From Paenibacillus ottowii (GTDB taxonomy: Bacteria > Bacillota > Bacilli > Paenibacillales > Paenibacillaceae): 64,000 nt of DNA. Both the position numbers and the translations under genes were made by a program. A model generated the notes under the pieces. It was not told the DNA's origin. It saw only the letters and a list, made by a program, of their open reading frames with translations, and did no database searches. This document shows positions 43,262 through 52,490 of the stretch, piece after piece. The stretch is taken from the NCBI RefSeq assembly GCF_006874425.1, contig NZ_VIJZ01000003.1, forward strand, positions 496,001 through 560,000. The letters run 5' to 3'. Positions within the stretch are counted from its first letter, which is position 1. The number at the start of each line of letters is the position of its first letter.

Positions 43262-45214
43262 TTATCCCTTTAGCTTTCCTAACAGTCTCATTGCATCGGT
43301 CTCCTTAGATAAGGCATGAACTAGAGCTGGCTGCTCACTGATTAGGGACAATTCCTTAAATAACCGCCGCATTTCTTCCCGCCCATCCTGTTTTACCGCA
43401 AGCAAGAACACAAGCCCCACCTTCTCGGTTCCCCAAATAAGTGGTTTCTTTAAGGTAGCGATTACAATGGAGGATTGTCTTATCCACTCAGAGCCGCCAT
43501 GCGGGATGGCTATGCCTCCTCCAATCGTCGTAGCTGACATTTTCTCTCGCGCCAATACACTGTCCACATAACCTGTCTCCACATATCCCTTGTCCTCCAG
43601 TATTTGCGCCAGCTTGGAAATCAATTGTTCTGGACGCTGCACTTCTTGCTGAGGAAAGACTAAAAAGGGTGTTGTGTACTTAAAAAACACAGATTCATCT
43701 GCCGCTCTAGATTCCGGCTCATCCAGTCGTCTGATTACTTGCTCCAGTTGGCGCTCATCCTTGGCATCCAGTAATGGAGAGACCAAAATGTGGGGAACGC
43801 TCAGCTCTGGGAGAGCCACGGTTGTAATGATGAGATCCACCTCCTGGGTTGCCAGATAATCCTTGACTTCTGCCTTCGAAAGGGTCGTCTCCACATGTAC
43901 AGCCGGAAACTTACGCTCAACCTTTGTGCGAAGCAACTGAGACATACCGATGCCCATGTGACACACGATGATGGCCCTCTGAGGATGGCTCTCCTTCTGG
44001 TGAAGCCGCTCCACAGAAGCCTGAAAATGTAGCGTTAAATAAGCCGCTTCCTCCTCAGGGAACGATAACCCGATCAAATTCCCTACCTCTTCCAGCGTAA
44101 TAATAACCCGATCGAACATGTAAGGGTACATCTTCTTGATCTCAGCCAGCATAGGATTGGACACCGTCAACCCATACTGAAGCCGATTCAGGGTCGTATA
44201 TAAATGGACTTGCAGTCCTTTCAGCAACATCTTATCCCTGGAAAAGTCAATCATATTCAGCTCTGACATCCGCCGGATTAGCTGCTCAATCATTTTAGGC
44301 AAAAGCGGGTGACTATCGGCCAGATCGCTATACTTCCCCTGTCTATCCTCTTGCTGATAGCGGAATTTTCCGCCCAGCAAATGCAGCGTTAGATAGGCCG
44401 TTTCTTCCTTGGAAAAAGGTACGGAAAACAGCTTTTGCAGCTGCTGTAAAAACGAAGTTGCCCATGTAAATTCAACTTTCTCCTGCAAAAAGACAAGGTC
44501 TTGCTCGGAGAGAGAGATAGGTTGCCCCAGCTTGGTTCGTTTGACCATTAAGAGAATATGGAGCATTAAACCCTCAAAAGTTTCGTCCGTAAAGCTGAGT
44601 CCGTGATGTTTTTGAAATGCTTTTAATTCATGACTAATGGTCGCAATCTCGTGCGGCTCAAACTGCTTGCGCATCATCTGTCCCGTTAACTCAGGACTAT
44701 CAATCAGCTGGTTCATCCGCGCCAAAGCGATCCGCTTGTTTTTCTCTGTGCCTTGGATGGTCAAGCCTACGCGCTGCTTGGTGACCAAGGCAAGATCAAA
44801 GCTGTGCAGCCAGTCATCTATCTTTTCCATATCTCTGCGAATCACCGTTTTGTTCACATAATACTGGGAGGCCAAATCTTGTATAGTTACAGGCTTGGCA
44901 TCCATCAAGAGCCTATAGGCGAGATGCAGCATCCTCTCCTCATCCGATTTATGCTGGGCTGTACGATCGCCTGCATACAATCGGTGGAATAAATCAGCCT
45001 GCTCCGCTTCACTAATCTCCAAATAAATGCCGCGCCCCGGTCTTCTCACCAGATTGGCATGGGAGTGCTTGACCAGATATTCTTCAATTACTTTTAGATC
45101 ATTTCGGATCGTCTTTTCAGAGCAATCCGTTTGATCAGCCAAATCCTGCACTAACCAGAGTCGGTTCGATTCAGTTAACAACTTGCGGAAAATTTCTACT
45201 TGCCTTTGGTTCAT
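43262..45214 (-). CDS. PRD-containing PTS-regulated transcriptional activator (ManR/MtlR-like)
   Basis: 650 residues from ATG 45214, with GGGAGA upstream. Domains: HTH_11 (about 1-60), second HTH (about 85-150), PRD1 and PRD2 (about 175-395, with AYLTLHLLGGKF and AYLTLHFQASV phosphohistidines), EIIB-like domain with Cys in IVCHMGIGMSQLL (about 407-420), and EIIA-like domain with IAIPHGGSE (about 578-586). This is the ManR/MtlR architecture: HPr phosphorylation activates and EIIB/EIIA phosphorylation inhibits. It lies upstream of the EIIBCA gene on the same strand, separated by its own terminator. Confidence 0.92.
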   Translation of the reverse strand: MNQRQVEIFRKLLTESNRLWLVQDLADQTDCSEKTIRNDLKVIEEYLVKHSHANLVRRPGRGIYLEISEAEQADLFHRLYAGDRTAQHKSDEERMLHLAYRLLMDAKPVTIQDLASQYYVNKTVIRRDMEKIDDWLHSFDLALVTKQRVGLTIQGTEKNKRIALARMNQLIDSPELTGQMMRKQFEPHEIATISHELKAFQKHHGLSFTDETFEGLMLHILLMVKRTKLGQPISLSEQDLVFLQEKVEFTWATSFLQQLQKLFSVPFSKEETAYLTLHLLGGKFRYQQEDRQGKYSDLADSHPLLPKMIEQLIRRMSELNMIDFSRDKMLLKGLQVHLYTTLNRLQYGLTVSNPMLAEIKKMYPYMFDRVIITLEEVGNLIGLSFPEEEAAYLTLHFQASVERLHQKESHPQRAIIVCHMGIGMSQLLRTKVERKFPAVHVETTLSKAEVKDYLATQEVDLIITTVALPELSVPHILVSPLLDAKDERQLEQVIRRLDEPESRAADESVFFKYTTPFLVFPQQEVQRPEQLISKLAQILEDKGYVETGYVDSVLAREKMSATTIGGGIAIPHGGSEWIRQSSIVIATLKKPLIWGTEKVGLVFLLAVKQDGREEMRRLFKELSLISEQPALVHALSKETDAMRLLGKLKG

Positions 45215-45374
45215 TCCAATCTCCCATCTTCCAACATAAAGAATGTTCAGGCACATCGGGTTATATTTTATTAGCTTTATATTAGCTTATCGATATACTA
45301 ATTGTAACCCTACAGCAACATACGAGTATATAATAAGACAATCCCAATATACTGGATTTTCAGTAGGAAGAACA

Positions 45375-45758
45375 GTGATCACCTATTTGAGATGCAATGA
45401 AGTCAGCATGGAACAGGACGATTTCGCGGCACGTTTTTTCGGTCCAGAGGGCAATTCACGAAAACACTCTTTCCTTGCCATGGATGGAGATCAGCCGATC
45501 GGCTTAATTCTCGGCGGTATTCGGCAGTTTGACGGGTACAAGACCATGCGTTGTGGCACGCTGTGCATCGCTCCGACTTACCGTGGTCAGGGTATTAGCG
45601 ACAAGCTACTGGAATTGCATAAGCAAACAGCCATCGCCGAGAACTGCCAGCAGCTATGGCTCGAAGTCATTACAGATAATCATCGGTTTCTCCCGCTCCC
45701 TCATCCTCGTACATTGTTAAAGAGCTTGTGTTCGACGATAACGATTGATATATTCTGA
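45375..45758 (+). pseudogene. Degenerate GNAT acetyltransferase gene
   Basis: From GTG 45375 (AGGAAG upstream) the frame reads ITYLRCNEVSMEQ, then jumps to DDFAARFFGPEGNS, HSFLAMDGDQPIGLILGG, CGTLCIAPTYRGQGISDKLL and QQLWLEVITDNHR. In GNAT proteins about 20-25 residues normally lie between the first two blocks, and AIxFYxxLGY follows the last. Here the end changes frame (IGFSRSLILV appears in another frame) and runs into the 3' end of the next gene. An internal deletion plus a 3' frameshift is the simplest reading. Confidence 0.6.
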
Positions 45759-46334
45759 TTTAAGCAGTGCGCACATGTAAAGATCATCATATTTCCCGCA
45801 CGTAAATTCATACTGAGACAGAATTCCTTCCTGCCGAAAGCCTGCTTTTTCAAGCAAACGCAAGGATTGTGTATTCTCCGGCTCTACTAGTGCCTGAATG
45901 CGGTTCAAGAAGAGGGTATTAAACCCATAATCGATTACTGCTGTAAGTACCTCTGACATTAATCCTTGGCCCCAATAGGCTCTGGACAATTCATAACCCA
46001 TTTCTGCTCGGTGATGGCGTTGATCCCAGTTATGAAATCCGCAGGAACCGATGATTTTACCTTCCTTCGTTTGAAGAGCCCAGCGGATTCCCTGATCTGT
46101 CTCAAAAATCCGATCATACCAACGGATCTCATCCAGTGCCTCCTCTTCAGACTCAAATGGGCTCAGCCCGTAGAACTTCATCACCTGCTCATCTGAAAAG
46201 TATTCCAACATGTCCTTGCTGTCCGTTGCTACCATTTTTCGTAATACAAGGCGTTCGGTTGTTATAACCGGAAACTCATGTTTCACATTCTCACCACCCG
46301 TCCCCTTGTTAACCTTTCCCAGATTCTCTTGCAT
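45717..46334 (-). CDS. GNAT acetyltransferase (RimJ/RimL type)
   Basis: 205 residues from ATG 46334, with AGGAGGTG 6 nt upstream. After about 20 variable residues the RimJ-like start ITTERLVLRKM appears. GSCGFHNW, AEMGYELSRAYWGQGLMSEVL (acetyl-CoA site) and NRIQALVEPENTQSLRLLEKAGF are typical. It acetylates an alpha-amino group of a ribosomal protein, or an antibiotic or amino acid; target unknown. The 3' end overlaps the degenerate GNAT pseudogene by 42 nt. Confidence 0.9.
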   Translation of the reverse strand: MQENLGKVNKGTGGENVKHEFPVITTERLVLRKMVATDSKDMLEYFSDEQVMKFYGLSPFESEEEALDEIRWYDRIFETDQGIRWALQTKEGKIIGSCGFHNWDQRHHRAEMGYELSRAYWGQGLMSEVLTAVIDYGFNTLFLNRIQALVEPENTQSLRLLEKAGFRQEGILSQYEFTCGKYDDLYMCALLKSEYINRYRRTQAL

Positions 46335-46533
46335 GCCTACACCTCCTAAGTTCAATATTCGATTATCATTGCTTGCTTCTTCTAATTATAAAGTAAATGA
46401 AAGAATGCCTCTAAAGGAATATTTATATTTAGTTCCTTGTTTATAAAATGTTTTCCTAAACATGGATGATGAAATGACCGTTATATAAGGAGGATGTTTT
46501 TAAATTATGGATTATTAAAATGAGGTGTATGAT

Positions 46534-47652
46534 TTGGAAGACCAGCACTTACCACAGACTTCACAGGCAACAGCAAGAGAGAGGTACATTCGGCATGGGC
46601 AAAATTATGGAGAAACAAACAGAATGGCCGAAATATCAAAAACCTACGGTTCGTCTATTTTGTTTAGACGTTGGGGAGCAACCCTTTTTGATTTCATATT
46701 TTTTGTAATCGGGTATTTTTGTTTCTTTATCTCCGTCATTCAAATAACAGACAGATGGCTGTTGCCCTTAGCAATTGCCACCCGTTGCATTCTGATTATA
46801 GCTTTCTTCTGCTATTATTTGCTTTTGGAGGGTTTCACAGGCTATACGCTTGGCAAATTCGTTTTTCGTATCAAGGCGGTTAACGGAGAAGGAAAGCCTC
46901 CTGGTTTTCTTAAATCACTCATTCGCACGCTACTCAGGTTAATAGACACCAATCCGTTGCTAATGGGTTCCCTACCTGCTGGTATCAGCGTGTTAGTGAC
47001 TGCATCAAGACAACGAATTGGTGATTTAGCTGCAGGTACATATGTCGTAAAGGTACGGGATTTAGAGCCGATTAGCAAAAAGGCAATGAGATGGTCGCTC
47101 TTCATATTTTTTACCGCCATGGTGATCTTGGGAGCTTCGTTTGTAAATGCCGCTTTTATCCTGGAAAACCACTACAGTCTCCCTGAAGCTCCAGTAACCA
47201 AGCAGGAGCAAAGCTATGTAAGTAAAGATGGGCGATTTCAGATTTCAGCCCCGTTAGATTGGTCAACAAACCCGGACCAGGAAGAACAAGAAGGTATTGC
47301 GATATTCAATCCGTACATTCAGAAGTCTGTTATCGTACTCTCCAGTTCAAAAGAGAAATTAGGTAATGTGACGCTCCAGTACTACACAGAGAAAGTTCAA
47401 AACAACATGACTAAAATGTTTAATCTCTCTACAGTAGGGCCTTCATCCAACACCACGATTCAAGGATATCCGGCCATTGAGTTCACAATTAAAGGACAGA
47501 AGGATGTAAACCATTATGTCACTCATGTAGCCATTATTGAGACTGAAAATAATTTCTACAAGATCATCGCGTATACACCTGCATCAAAATATAGCCGTTT
47601 GAAGAAAGAACTTCATGATATTACCTATAGCTTCCGTGAGGTTCGCCCTTAG
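46534..47652 (+). CDS. RDD-family membrane protein with C-terminal extracytoplasmic domain
   Basis: 372 residues from the TTG at 46534, with GAGGTG 6 nt upstream; a GTG at 46525 overlaps that site. The RDD domain (about residues 45-175) has RRWGATLFDFIFF, TLGKFVFRIKAV and RIGDLAAGTYVV; three helices follow the usual pattern. A further helix at about 195-215 leads to a soluble outer domain (SKDGRFQISAPLDWS, GYPAIEFTIKG) resembling PsbP/DUF1795-like folds. Function unknown; RDD proteins can be Na+/H+ antiporters. A stronger AAGGAGG site ~40 nt upstream precedes only very short reading frames. Confidence 0.82.
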   Translation: MEDQHLPQTSQATARERYIRHGQNYGETNRMAEISKTYGSSILFRRWGATLFDFIFFVIGYFCFFISVIQITDRWLLPLAIATRCILIIAFFCYYLLLEGFTGYTLGKFVFRIKAVNGEGKPPGFLKSLIRTLLRLIDTNPLLMGSLPAGISVLVTASRQRIGDLAAGTYVVKVRDLEPISKKAMRWSLFIFFTAMVILGASFVNAAFILENHYSLPEAPVTKQEQSYVSKDGRFQISAPLDWSTNPDQEEQEGIAIFNPYIQKSVIVLSSSKEKLGNVTLQYYTEKVQNNMTKMFNLSTVGPSSNTTIQGYPAIEFTIKGQKDVNHYVTHVAIIETENNFYKIIAYTPASKYSRLKKELHDITYSFREVRP

Positions 47653-47689
47653 ACAGTGTGACGGCTGATGAAAGAATGAGACACAAAAG

Positions 47690-47722
47690 ACAGGTGCTCC
47701 TGGATTGGAGCCCTGTTTTTTG
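47690..47722 (+). terminator. Terminator of the RDD gene
   Basis: ACAGG(T)GCTCC / GGAGC(C)CTGT stem followed by TTTTTTG. Confidence 0.85.
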
Positions 47723-47876
47723 CGTACAACTATTCTTCACAACTATGATAAAATAGGCTGACATGTTCGGCGTCCTGCTTTATTATGTTGTTCAGATGCA
47801 CAATAAATTGGAAGCCCTTTCAAATATGAAATGCAGTAAAACACCTTACATCATGAGCTAAAGGAGGAATCCTGAT

Positions 47877-48917
47877 TTGTTTCCGCTCTCCGAAAGACAA
47901 GCCCAAGACATCGTAGACAAAATGATGAAGGATATTCCGTACAACATTAATATTATGAATGAACAAGGCATCATTATTGGCAGCGGCGAGCGTGAACGAG
48001 TTGGAACTATTCACCAAGGAGCTGTTCAGGCGCTCGAAACCGGGAAAATGATTGAAGTATGGCAGGATAGGCACTATGAGAAAAAGGGAACCAATGAACC
48101 GATTGTTATCCATCATGAGCTAGTCGGTGTCATTGGTATTTCAGGCAATCCCGACGAAGTGCGTCCTTTTTGCAATATTGTTAAAACTACGGTGTCTCTC
48201 CTGATTGAACAGCGTATTTCCCTGGAACATCTGGCCCACGAGGCTAACCGCAAAAAATCTGTACTGGAGATGCTGCTAAATCATCAGGGAGCCTACACCC
48301 AAAAAATAAAAAAAGAAGCTGCTCAATATCACATTGATTTGCTTCTCAAAACTTCGGCCGTATATATAAAGCATCTTCCTTCTGATCCTGCTCATTTAGC
48401 TGAATTGTCCAATATATTCATGAAGCATCCATCCTTTCGTATGGAGGAAGGCAGCTATCTTATCCTGATGCAAAATCAGGAACCGACCGCCAAGCTGCTG
48501 GAACCCCTTGTACGCAGCCATCCTGATGTGCTGATTGCCATCAGCAGACAAGAGCATAGTATTGCAGATGTTTATATGCAAGCCAAGTCCGCTATGAATG
48601 TTGTACTGGCACTGCGCCTACCTGTGCAGATCGTTTCTTTTGCAGAGGTTGAATTTCTCGTCAAATTAAGCCAAACCAACCTGACCAACACGATCAGTCT
48701 AGTCAGCAAGCTGGAAGATACCGGGGATTTGCTGGATACGCTGCGAAGCTTTATTAATCATAATGGCAGTGTCTCCTTTACCGCAGATGAATTAAACATT
48801 CACCGAAATACACTGCAATATCGCCTGAAGCGCATCCATACCTTAACTGGCAAAGATCCTCGCAATCTCCTTCAGCTTTTTGAGCTTACACACGGACTAT
48901 TGGCGCTGTATCAATGA
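47877..48917 (+). CDS. CdaR-type sugar-diacid/glycerate regulator
   Basis: 346 residues; TTG 47877 with AAGGAGG upstream. The N-terminal sugar-diacid recognition domain (PLSERQAQDIVDKMM, NINIMNEQGIIIGSG, HHELVGVIGISG) is followed by a GGDEF-like middle and a C-terminal PucR/CdaR HTH (FTADELNIHRNTLQYRLKRIHTLTG). CdaR activates glycerate, galactarate and glucarate genes. It is convergent with glycerate kinase and its GntP permease, its probable targets. Confidence 0.9.
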   Translation: MFPLSERQAQDIVDKMMKDIPYNINIMNEQGIIIGSGERERVGTIHQGAVQALETGKMIEVWQDRHYEKKGTNEPIVIHHELVGVIGISGNPDEVRPFCNIVKTTVSLLIEQRISLEHLAHEANRKKSVLEMLLNHQGAYTQKIKKEAAQYHIDLLLKTSAVYIKHLPSDPAHLAELSNIFMKHPSFRMEEGSYLILMQNQEPTAKLLEPLVRSHPDVLIAISRQEHSIADVYMQAKSAMNVVLALRLPVQIVSFAEVEFLVKLSQTNLTNTISLVSKLEDTGDLLDTLRSFINHNGSVSFTADELNIHRNTLQYRLKRIHTLTGKDPRNLLQLFELTHGLLALYQ

Positions 48918-48955
48918 ACTGCCGTGGCACGTCATATCACGCTGTGATAGTTTTC

Positions 48956-49024
48956 GCTCGCCGTCACTTCCGAGTTTCTCATACCCAATCTCATTGGCTA
49001 AAGAAACCGGGATTACAGGCGAGC
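48956..49024. terminator. Long nested stem-loop between convergent cdaR and glycerate kinase genes
   Basis: GCTCGCC (48956-48962) pairs with GGCGAGC (49018-49024); inside lie GTTTC/GAAAC and CCAAT/ATTGG pairs. Imperfect; a poly-T stretch follows after about 18 nt on the plus strand. Probably a terminator. Confidence 0.45.
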
Positions 49025-49081
49025 GCTCGTATTATATCTTTTTAGTATGATGCCACTTATAATCCTCACCAATCAATTCGT

Positions 49082-50227
49082 TCATTTCTCACTGAATTGA
49101 AGTACTCTTGCAATATTTTCGCACGTACGCTCTACATTTTGCGGCCCTTCGGCCAGCAACTTACCCAGCTCCGAGGCTCCAGGTACGATGCCAAACACCG
49201 CATCGATCCCTTCCTTGTATAGCGTGTCGATCCCTTCCCCGATATAACCTGCAATCGCAATGACCTTTTTGCCGGATTCTTTAGCTGCCTGAGCTACTCC
49301 ATATGGAGTTTTACCGAATTTGGTCTGAAAATCAATACCGCCTTCTCCCGTCAAAACAATGTCAGCCGTGGCTAGCTTCTGCTTTAAGCCCGTGTATTCA
49401 ATCACGATTTCAATGCCCTTTTGCAGCGTCGCCTGAGTAAAAATCAATAGGCCTGCACCCAATCCGCCTGCTGCACCCGCGCCTGGGAGATCACGCACAT
49501 CCTTGCCTAGTTGCTGCTTCACCACATCTGCATAATGGGCGAGATTGGCATCCAATTGCTGCACCATTTCCGGCGTTGCACCTTTTTGTGGGCCAAATAC
49601 ACGGGAAGCCCCATGCTCTCCGCACAGCGGATTTGTCACATCACAGGCTACAATCAATTGCACCTGCTGCAAGCGGTCGTCCAGGGATGAAATATCAATA
49701 CTAGCCAGCTCGCCCAGGCTGCCGCCGCCACGTGGAAGAGTACTCCCTGCTGCATCCAGAAATTTAGCCCCTAGCGCTTCTGCCATACCTGTACCGCCAT
49801 CATTCGTCGCGCTTCCGCCAATGCCAATGATAATTTTCCGAATCCCCTGGTTCAGACACTCACGGATTAACTCTCCCGTGCCGTAGGTTGTTGTCTTTAA
49901 CGGGTTTTTATTGTCCTGATTGACCAGATGGATTCCGCTAGCAGATGCCATCTCAATTGCCGCAGTGGTGCCGTCTCCGAGCAAGCCATATGCAGCAGTT
50001 ACAGGTTCTCCAAGCGGCCCAGTCACCTCCATGTAACGAAGCTGTCCGCCTGTTGCATCCACCAGTGACTGTACTGTTCCCTCACCGCCGTCAGCCATCG
50101 GAACGTGGACATAATGGGCTGTCGGATAGACCTTGCGCAGTCCCTTTTCCATTGCAATACACACTTCTTTAGCCGTCATGCTCTCTTTAAAAGAGTCCGG
50201 TGCTAGTACAAATGTCTTCTCTCTCAT
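49082..50227 (-). CDS. Glycerate kinase (GarK/GlxK family)
   Basis: 381 residues. LAPDSFKESMTAKEV at the start, GGSATNDGGTGMAEALG (about residues 136-152), the PRGGGSLGEL segment and VLTGEGGIDFQT are the glycerate kinase 1 hallmarks. It makes phosphoglycerate from D-glycerate with ATP, feeding glycolysis. It follows the GntP permease by 21 nt on the same strand, so uptake and phosphorylation form one operon. The CdaR gene is convergent. Confidence 0.92.
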   Translation of the reverse strand: MREKTFVLAPDSFKESMTAKEVCIAMEKGLRKVYPTAHYVHVPMADGGEGTVQSLVDATGGQLRYMEVTGPLGEPVTAAYGLLGDGTTAAIEMASASGIHLVNQDNKNPLKTTTYGTGELIRECLNQGIRKIIIGIGGSATNDGGTGMAEALGAKFLDAAGSTLPRGGGSLGELASIDISSLDDRLQQVQLIVACDVTNPLCGEHGASRVFGPQKGATPEMVQQLDANLAHYADVVKQQLGKDVRDLPGAGAAGGLGAGLLIFTQATLQKGIEIVIEYTGLKQKLATADIVLTGEGGIDFQTKFGKTPYGVAQAAKESGKKVIAIAGYIGEGIDTLYKEGIDAVFGIVPGASELGKLLAEGPQNVERTCENIARVLQFSEK

Positions 50228-50248
50228 TGTGTCACCCCATCGTGAATA

Positions 50249-51544
50249 TTAAAGTAAGAATCCATACAATATTGTGGCTACAATCGCCATGGTTCCGCCC
50301 ACAATAGCTTCATAGGGGATCAGTCCCATCCGCTGTTTAATGCTCATTTTCATACTGTCTGCTGTAACGTGAAAATAGTTGCCCTGTGGTAGGGAATCGA
50401 TGACGGTAGCTCCTGTATGCACCATTACAGCGGCAGCTAACGGGGCTGTCCCCATGTTCAAAATGGCTTCACCAAACGAGCCAGTCGCCAATATAACGCC
50501 CGTCGAGGTCGATGCTGTGGCTGCCGCCATCAGAATGCCTGCAAGCGGTGCCAAAAATGTGCCAGAAACTCCCGAAGCTTCAATCAAACCAACTACCTGA
50601 GCAGATAAATTAGAGGCAGAGATCAGACCCGCAATCCCGCCCGCACCGATCAAGATGAGCACGGTTGCCGTCATTTTATTCAAACCGGAAGCTGAATACT
50701 TCAAAATATTGCGCCCTTGTCCCATGGCCAGCATACCGACAATCCCGGCGATTGGCAAAATGTACATCGCGTCGACCTTGAAATTCGACAGGGCTTCAAT
50801 GCCAGAGATAGAGCCAATCGGATTAATCATCAGCAAAATAACAGCTACCAATGGAGCTACAATCGCTCGTCCCAATGCCGGGTACTTCGACGTATCGACA
50901 TCACTGTCCATCGTATCCTGGTCGGACACCTTCACACCTTTGTTTTTCAACATAGACGCCACCAGAACAGTCATGATTAATCCGCATATCGCAGGCACCA
51001 CACCCGCCAACATCACGTGGCTTAAATCCAGATTAAACCCGCGCGCCGCCGCAATCGTATTGGGATTTGGGGAAATAATGTTCCCCGCCTTTCCGCCGCC
51101 AGACAAGGCCAGCAGGAGAGCCAGCTTGGAAATCCCCATTTTGTTCCCAACCGACAAAGCGATAGGTGCCACAATTAGCACTGCGACGGGAATAAATACG
51201 CCTACTGCTGTAATAATCATCGTCGCTAACGCCAGTGCAAGGATCGCTTTACTGCCACCAAACTTCTTTACGATAGCCTGCGCAATCGTCTCCGCTGCCC
51301 CAGACTCCATCATCACGCCTGCCAATACACCTGCCGCGAGCACACGAATGACCGTCCCCATTACACTTTGCGTACCACTAATCAACACGCTGATCGTCTG
51401 CTCCAGATTAGCTCCGCCCAATAAAGCGCCTACAATTGCTCCCAAAAATAAAGCGTAAACCGGATTCAGCTTTCTCAATATCAAAATAATTGCAATAGCC
51501 AGCCCTGCCAGAGCCCCTATCCAACTGATCGTTAACCCTTCCAT
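50249..51544 (-). CDS. GntP-family permease, probable glycerate/sugar-acid transporter
   Basis: 431 residues and about 12 membrane helices. GntP/GntT features: GALVGALLGGANLE-like start (reads GAIVGALLGGA), LALSGGGKAGNIISPNPNT, TASTSTGVILATG and a HTGATVIDSLPQGNYFHVT near the end. ATG 51544 starts the operon, with glycerate kinase downstream, suggesting glycerate or a related sugar acid as substrate. It is only distantly similar to the gluconate permease at 54048, although both are GntP-type. Promoter region 51545-51690 holds no clear operator. Confidence 0.88.
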   Translation of the reverse strand: MEGLTISWIGALAGLAIAIILILRKLNPVYALFLGAIVGALLGGANLEQTISVLISGTQSVMGTVIRVLAAGVLAGVMMESGAAETIAQAIVKKFGGSKAILALALATMIITAVGVFIPVAVLIVAPIALSVGNKMGISKLALLLALSGGGKAGNIISPNPNTIAAARGFNLDLSHVMLAGVVPAICGLIMTVLVASMLKNKGVKVSDQDTMDSDVDTSKYPALGRAIVAPLVAVILLMINPIGSISGIEALSNFKVDAMYILPIAGIVGMLAMGQGRNILKYSASGLNKMTATVLILIGAGGIAGLISASNLSAQVVGLIEASGVSGTFLAPLAGILMAAATASTSTGVILATGSFGEAILNMGTAPLAAAVMVHTGATVIDSLPQGNYFHVTADSMKMSIKQRMGLIPYEAIVGGTMAIVATILYGFLL

Positions 51545-51689
51545 CTGTCTAACCCCCCGGGCAATTTTTGATTACGCTTTCATTATATCGACTGCAGCGT
51601 GTGAATTATATTGAAGAACAGACGAAATTGATTGTGCATTTGCACAAAAAAAACCGAACTAGCTTACAAAAACAATTTAATGAATACGC

Positions 51690-51733
51690 TTGCAAATTTA
51701 AAATTTTAGATTATAATACTTGTATACAAGTAT
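51690..51733 (+). promoter_or_regulatory. gnt promoter and GntR operator
   Basis: -35 TTGCAA (51690-51695), 16-nt spacer, -10 TATAAT (51712-51717). The palindrome ATACTTGTATACAAGTAT (51716-51733) overlaps the -10 and start point; it is the same as the known Bacillus subtilis gnt operator core as I recall it. Confidence 0.85.
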
Positions 51734-51758
51734 ACTTGATTAATGAGAAGGTGAATTT

Positions 51759-52490
51759 ATGGATCAATCTAGTGATTTCCTATATCCCTCCAAATGGCTT
51801 TTAAAAGCCTCTACTGGTGATCGTGTAGCATCTGAGCTTAGAATGCGTATTATTTCCGGCTCGGTTGAAAGCGGTACCATACTATCTGAAAATAAATTAG
51901 CTGCTGATTTTGCTGTAAGTCGCTCACCCATTCGTGAAGCGTTAAAAATACTGGCATCCGAGAATATCATCCGCTTGGAAAGAATGGGCGCCGTTGTTAT
52001 GGGTCTATCGGAAAAAGAAATAGAAGAAATTTATGATGTACGTCTACTCATAGAATCCTTCGTATTTGAACGTCTTATAAAGATGGACACGAATGATTTA
52101 GCAAAGGAACTTAGTAAAATACTCGAAATGATGAAGGTCGCGGTCAAATATAGCGATGCCGATGAATTTTCATATCAAGATGTCTTGTTCCATGAAACGA
52201 TTATTCGTGCAGTTAATCATTCATACATCCTGATGATCTGGAATAATTTAAAGCCCGTGATGGAAAGCCTTATCCTGTTGTCGATGCGTATGCGCTTCAA
52301 AGAAAAGTATGAAGACTTTGCACGAATAGTAAAAAATCACGAGCTTTATATTGAAGCAATCCAGGCAAAAGATAGAGATCTTATGATTAAGTCTTTACAC
52401 AAAAATTTTGATGATGTTCAAGGTAAAGTAGAAGACTTATGGATGTCCCAACAACTGCTGTCCAAAGGAGTCGTGCCACAAAATGACTAA
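51759..52490 (+). CDS. gntR: Gluconate operon repressor
   Basis: 243 residues; ATG 51759 with GAGAAGGTG upstream. FadR/GntR winged HTH (SGTILSENKLAADFAVSRSPIREALKILASE, split by the turn, about residues 38-70) and FCD ligand domain. The protein is very similar throughout to Bacillus subtilis GntR (EIYDVRLLIESFVFERL, VLFHETIIRA, WNNLKPVMESLILLSMR). Gluconate releases it from the operator at 51716-51733. A cre site lies inside the gene (51865-51879). It overlaps gntK by 8 nt. Its AT-rich codons differ from neighbours, suggesting transfer from Bacillus. Confidence 0.95.
   Translation: MDQSSDFLYPSKWLLKASTGDRVASELRMRIISGSVESGTILSENKLAADFAVSRSPIREALKILASENIIRLERMGAVVMGLSEKEIEEIYDVRLLIESFVFERLIKMDTNDLAKELSKILEMMKVAVKYSDADEFSYQDVLFHETIIRAVNHSYILMIWNNLKPVMESLILLSMRMRFKEKYEDFARIVKNHELYIEAIQAKDRDLMIKSLHKNFDDVQGKVEDLWMSQQLLSKGVVPQND
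51865..51879 (+). promoter_or_regulatory. cre site (CcpA) within gntR
   Basis: TTGAAAGCGGTACCA fits the cre consensus WTGNAANCGNWNNCW at every position and sits where Bacillus subtilis gntR carries its functional cre. Confidence 0.8.

Noticed and set aside
46488-46522. Very short reading frames (MFLNYGLLK, MDY) after AAGGAGG before the RDD gene, as a leader peptide
   Set aside because: The start codon is adjacent to the ribosome binding site or the frame has only three codons; no attenuator structure seen.
50655-51458. 267-codon open frame antisense to the GntP permease gene
   Set aside because: It mirrors the codons of a hydrophobic, well-conserved permease; no ribosome binding site or recognisable protein.
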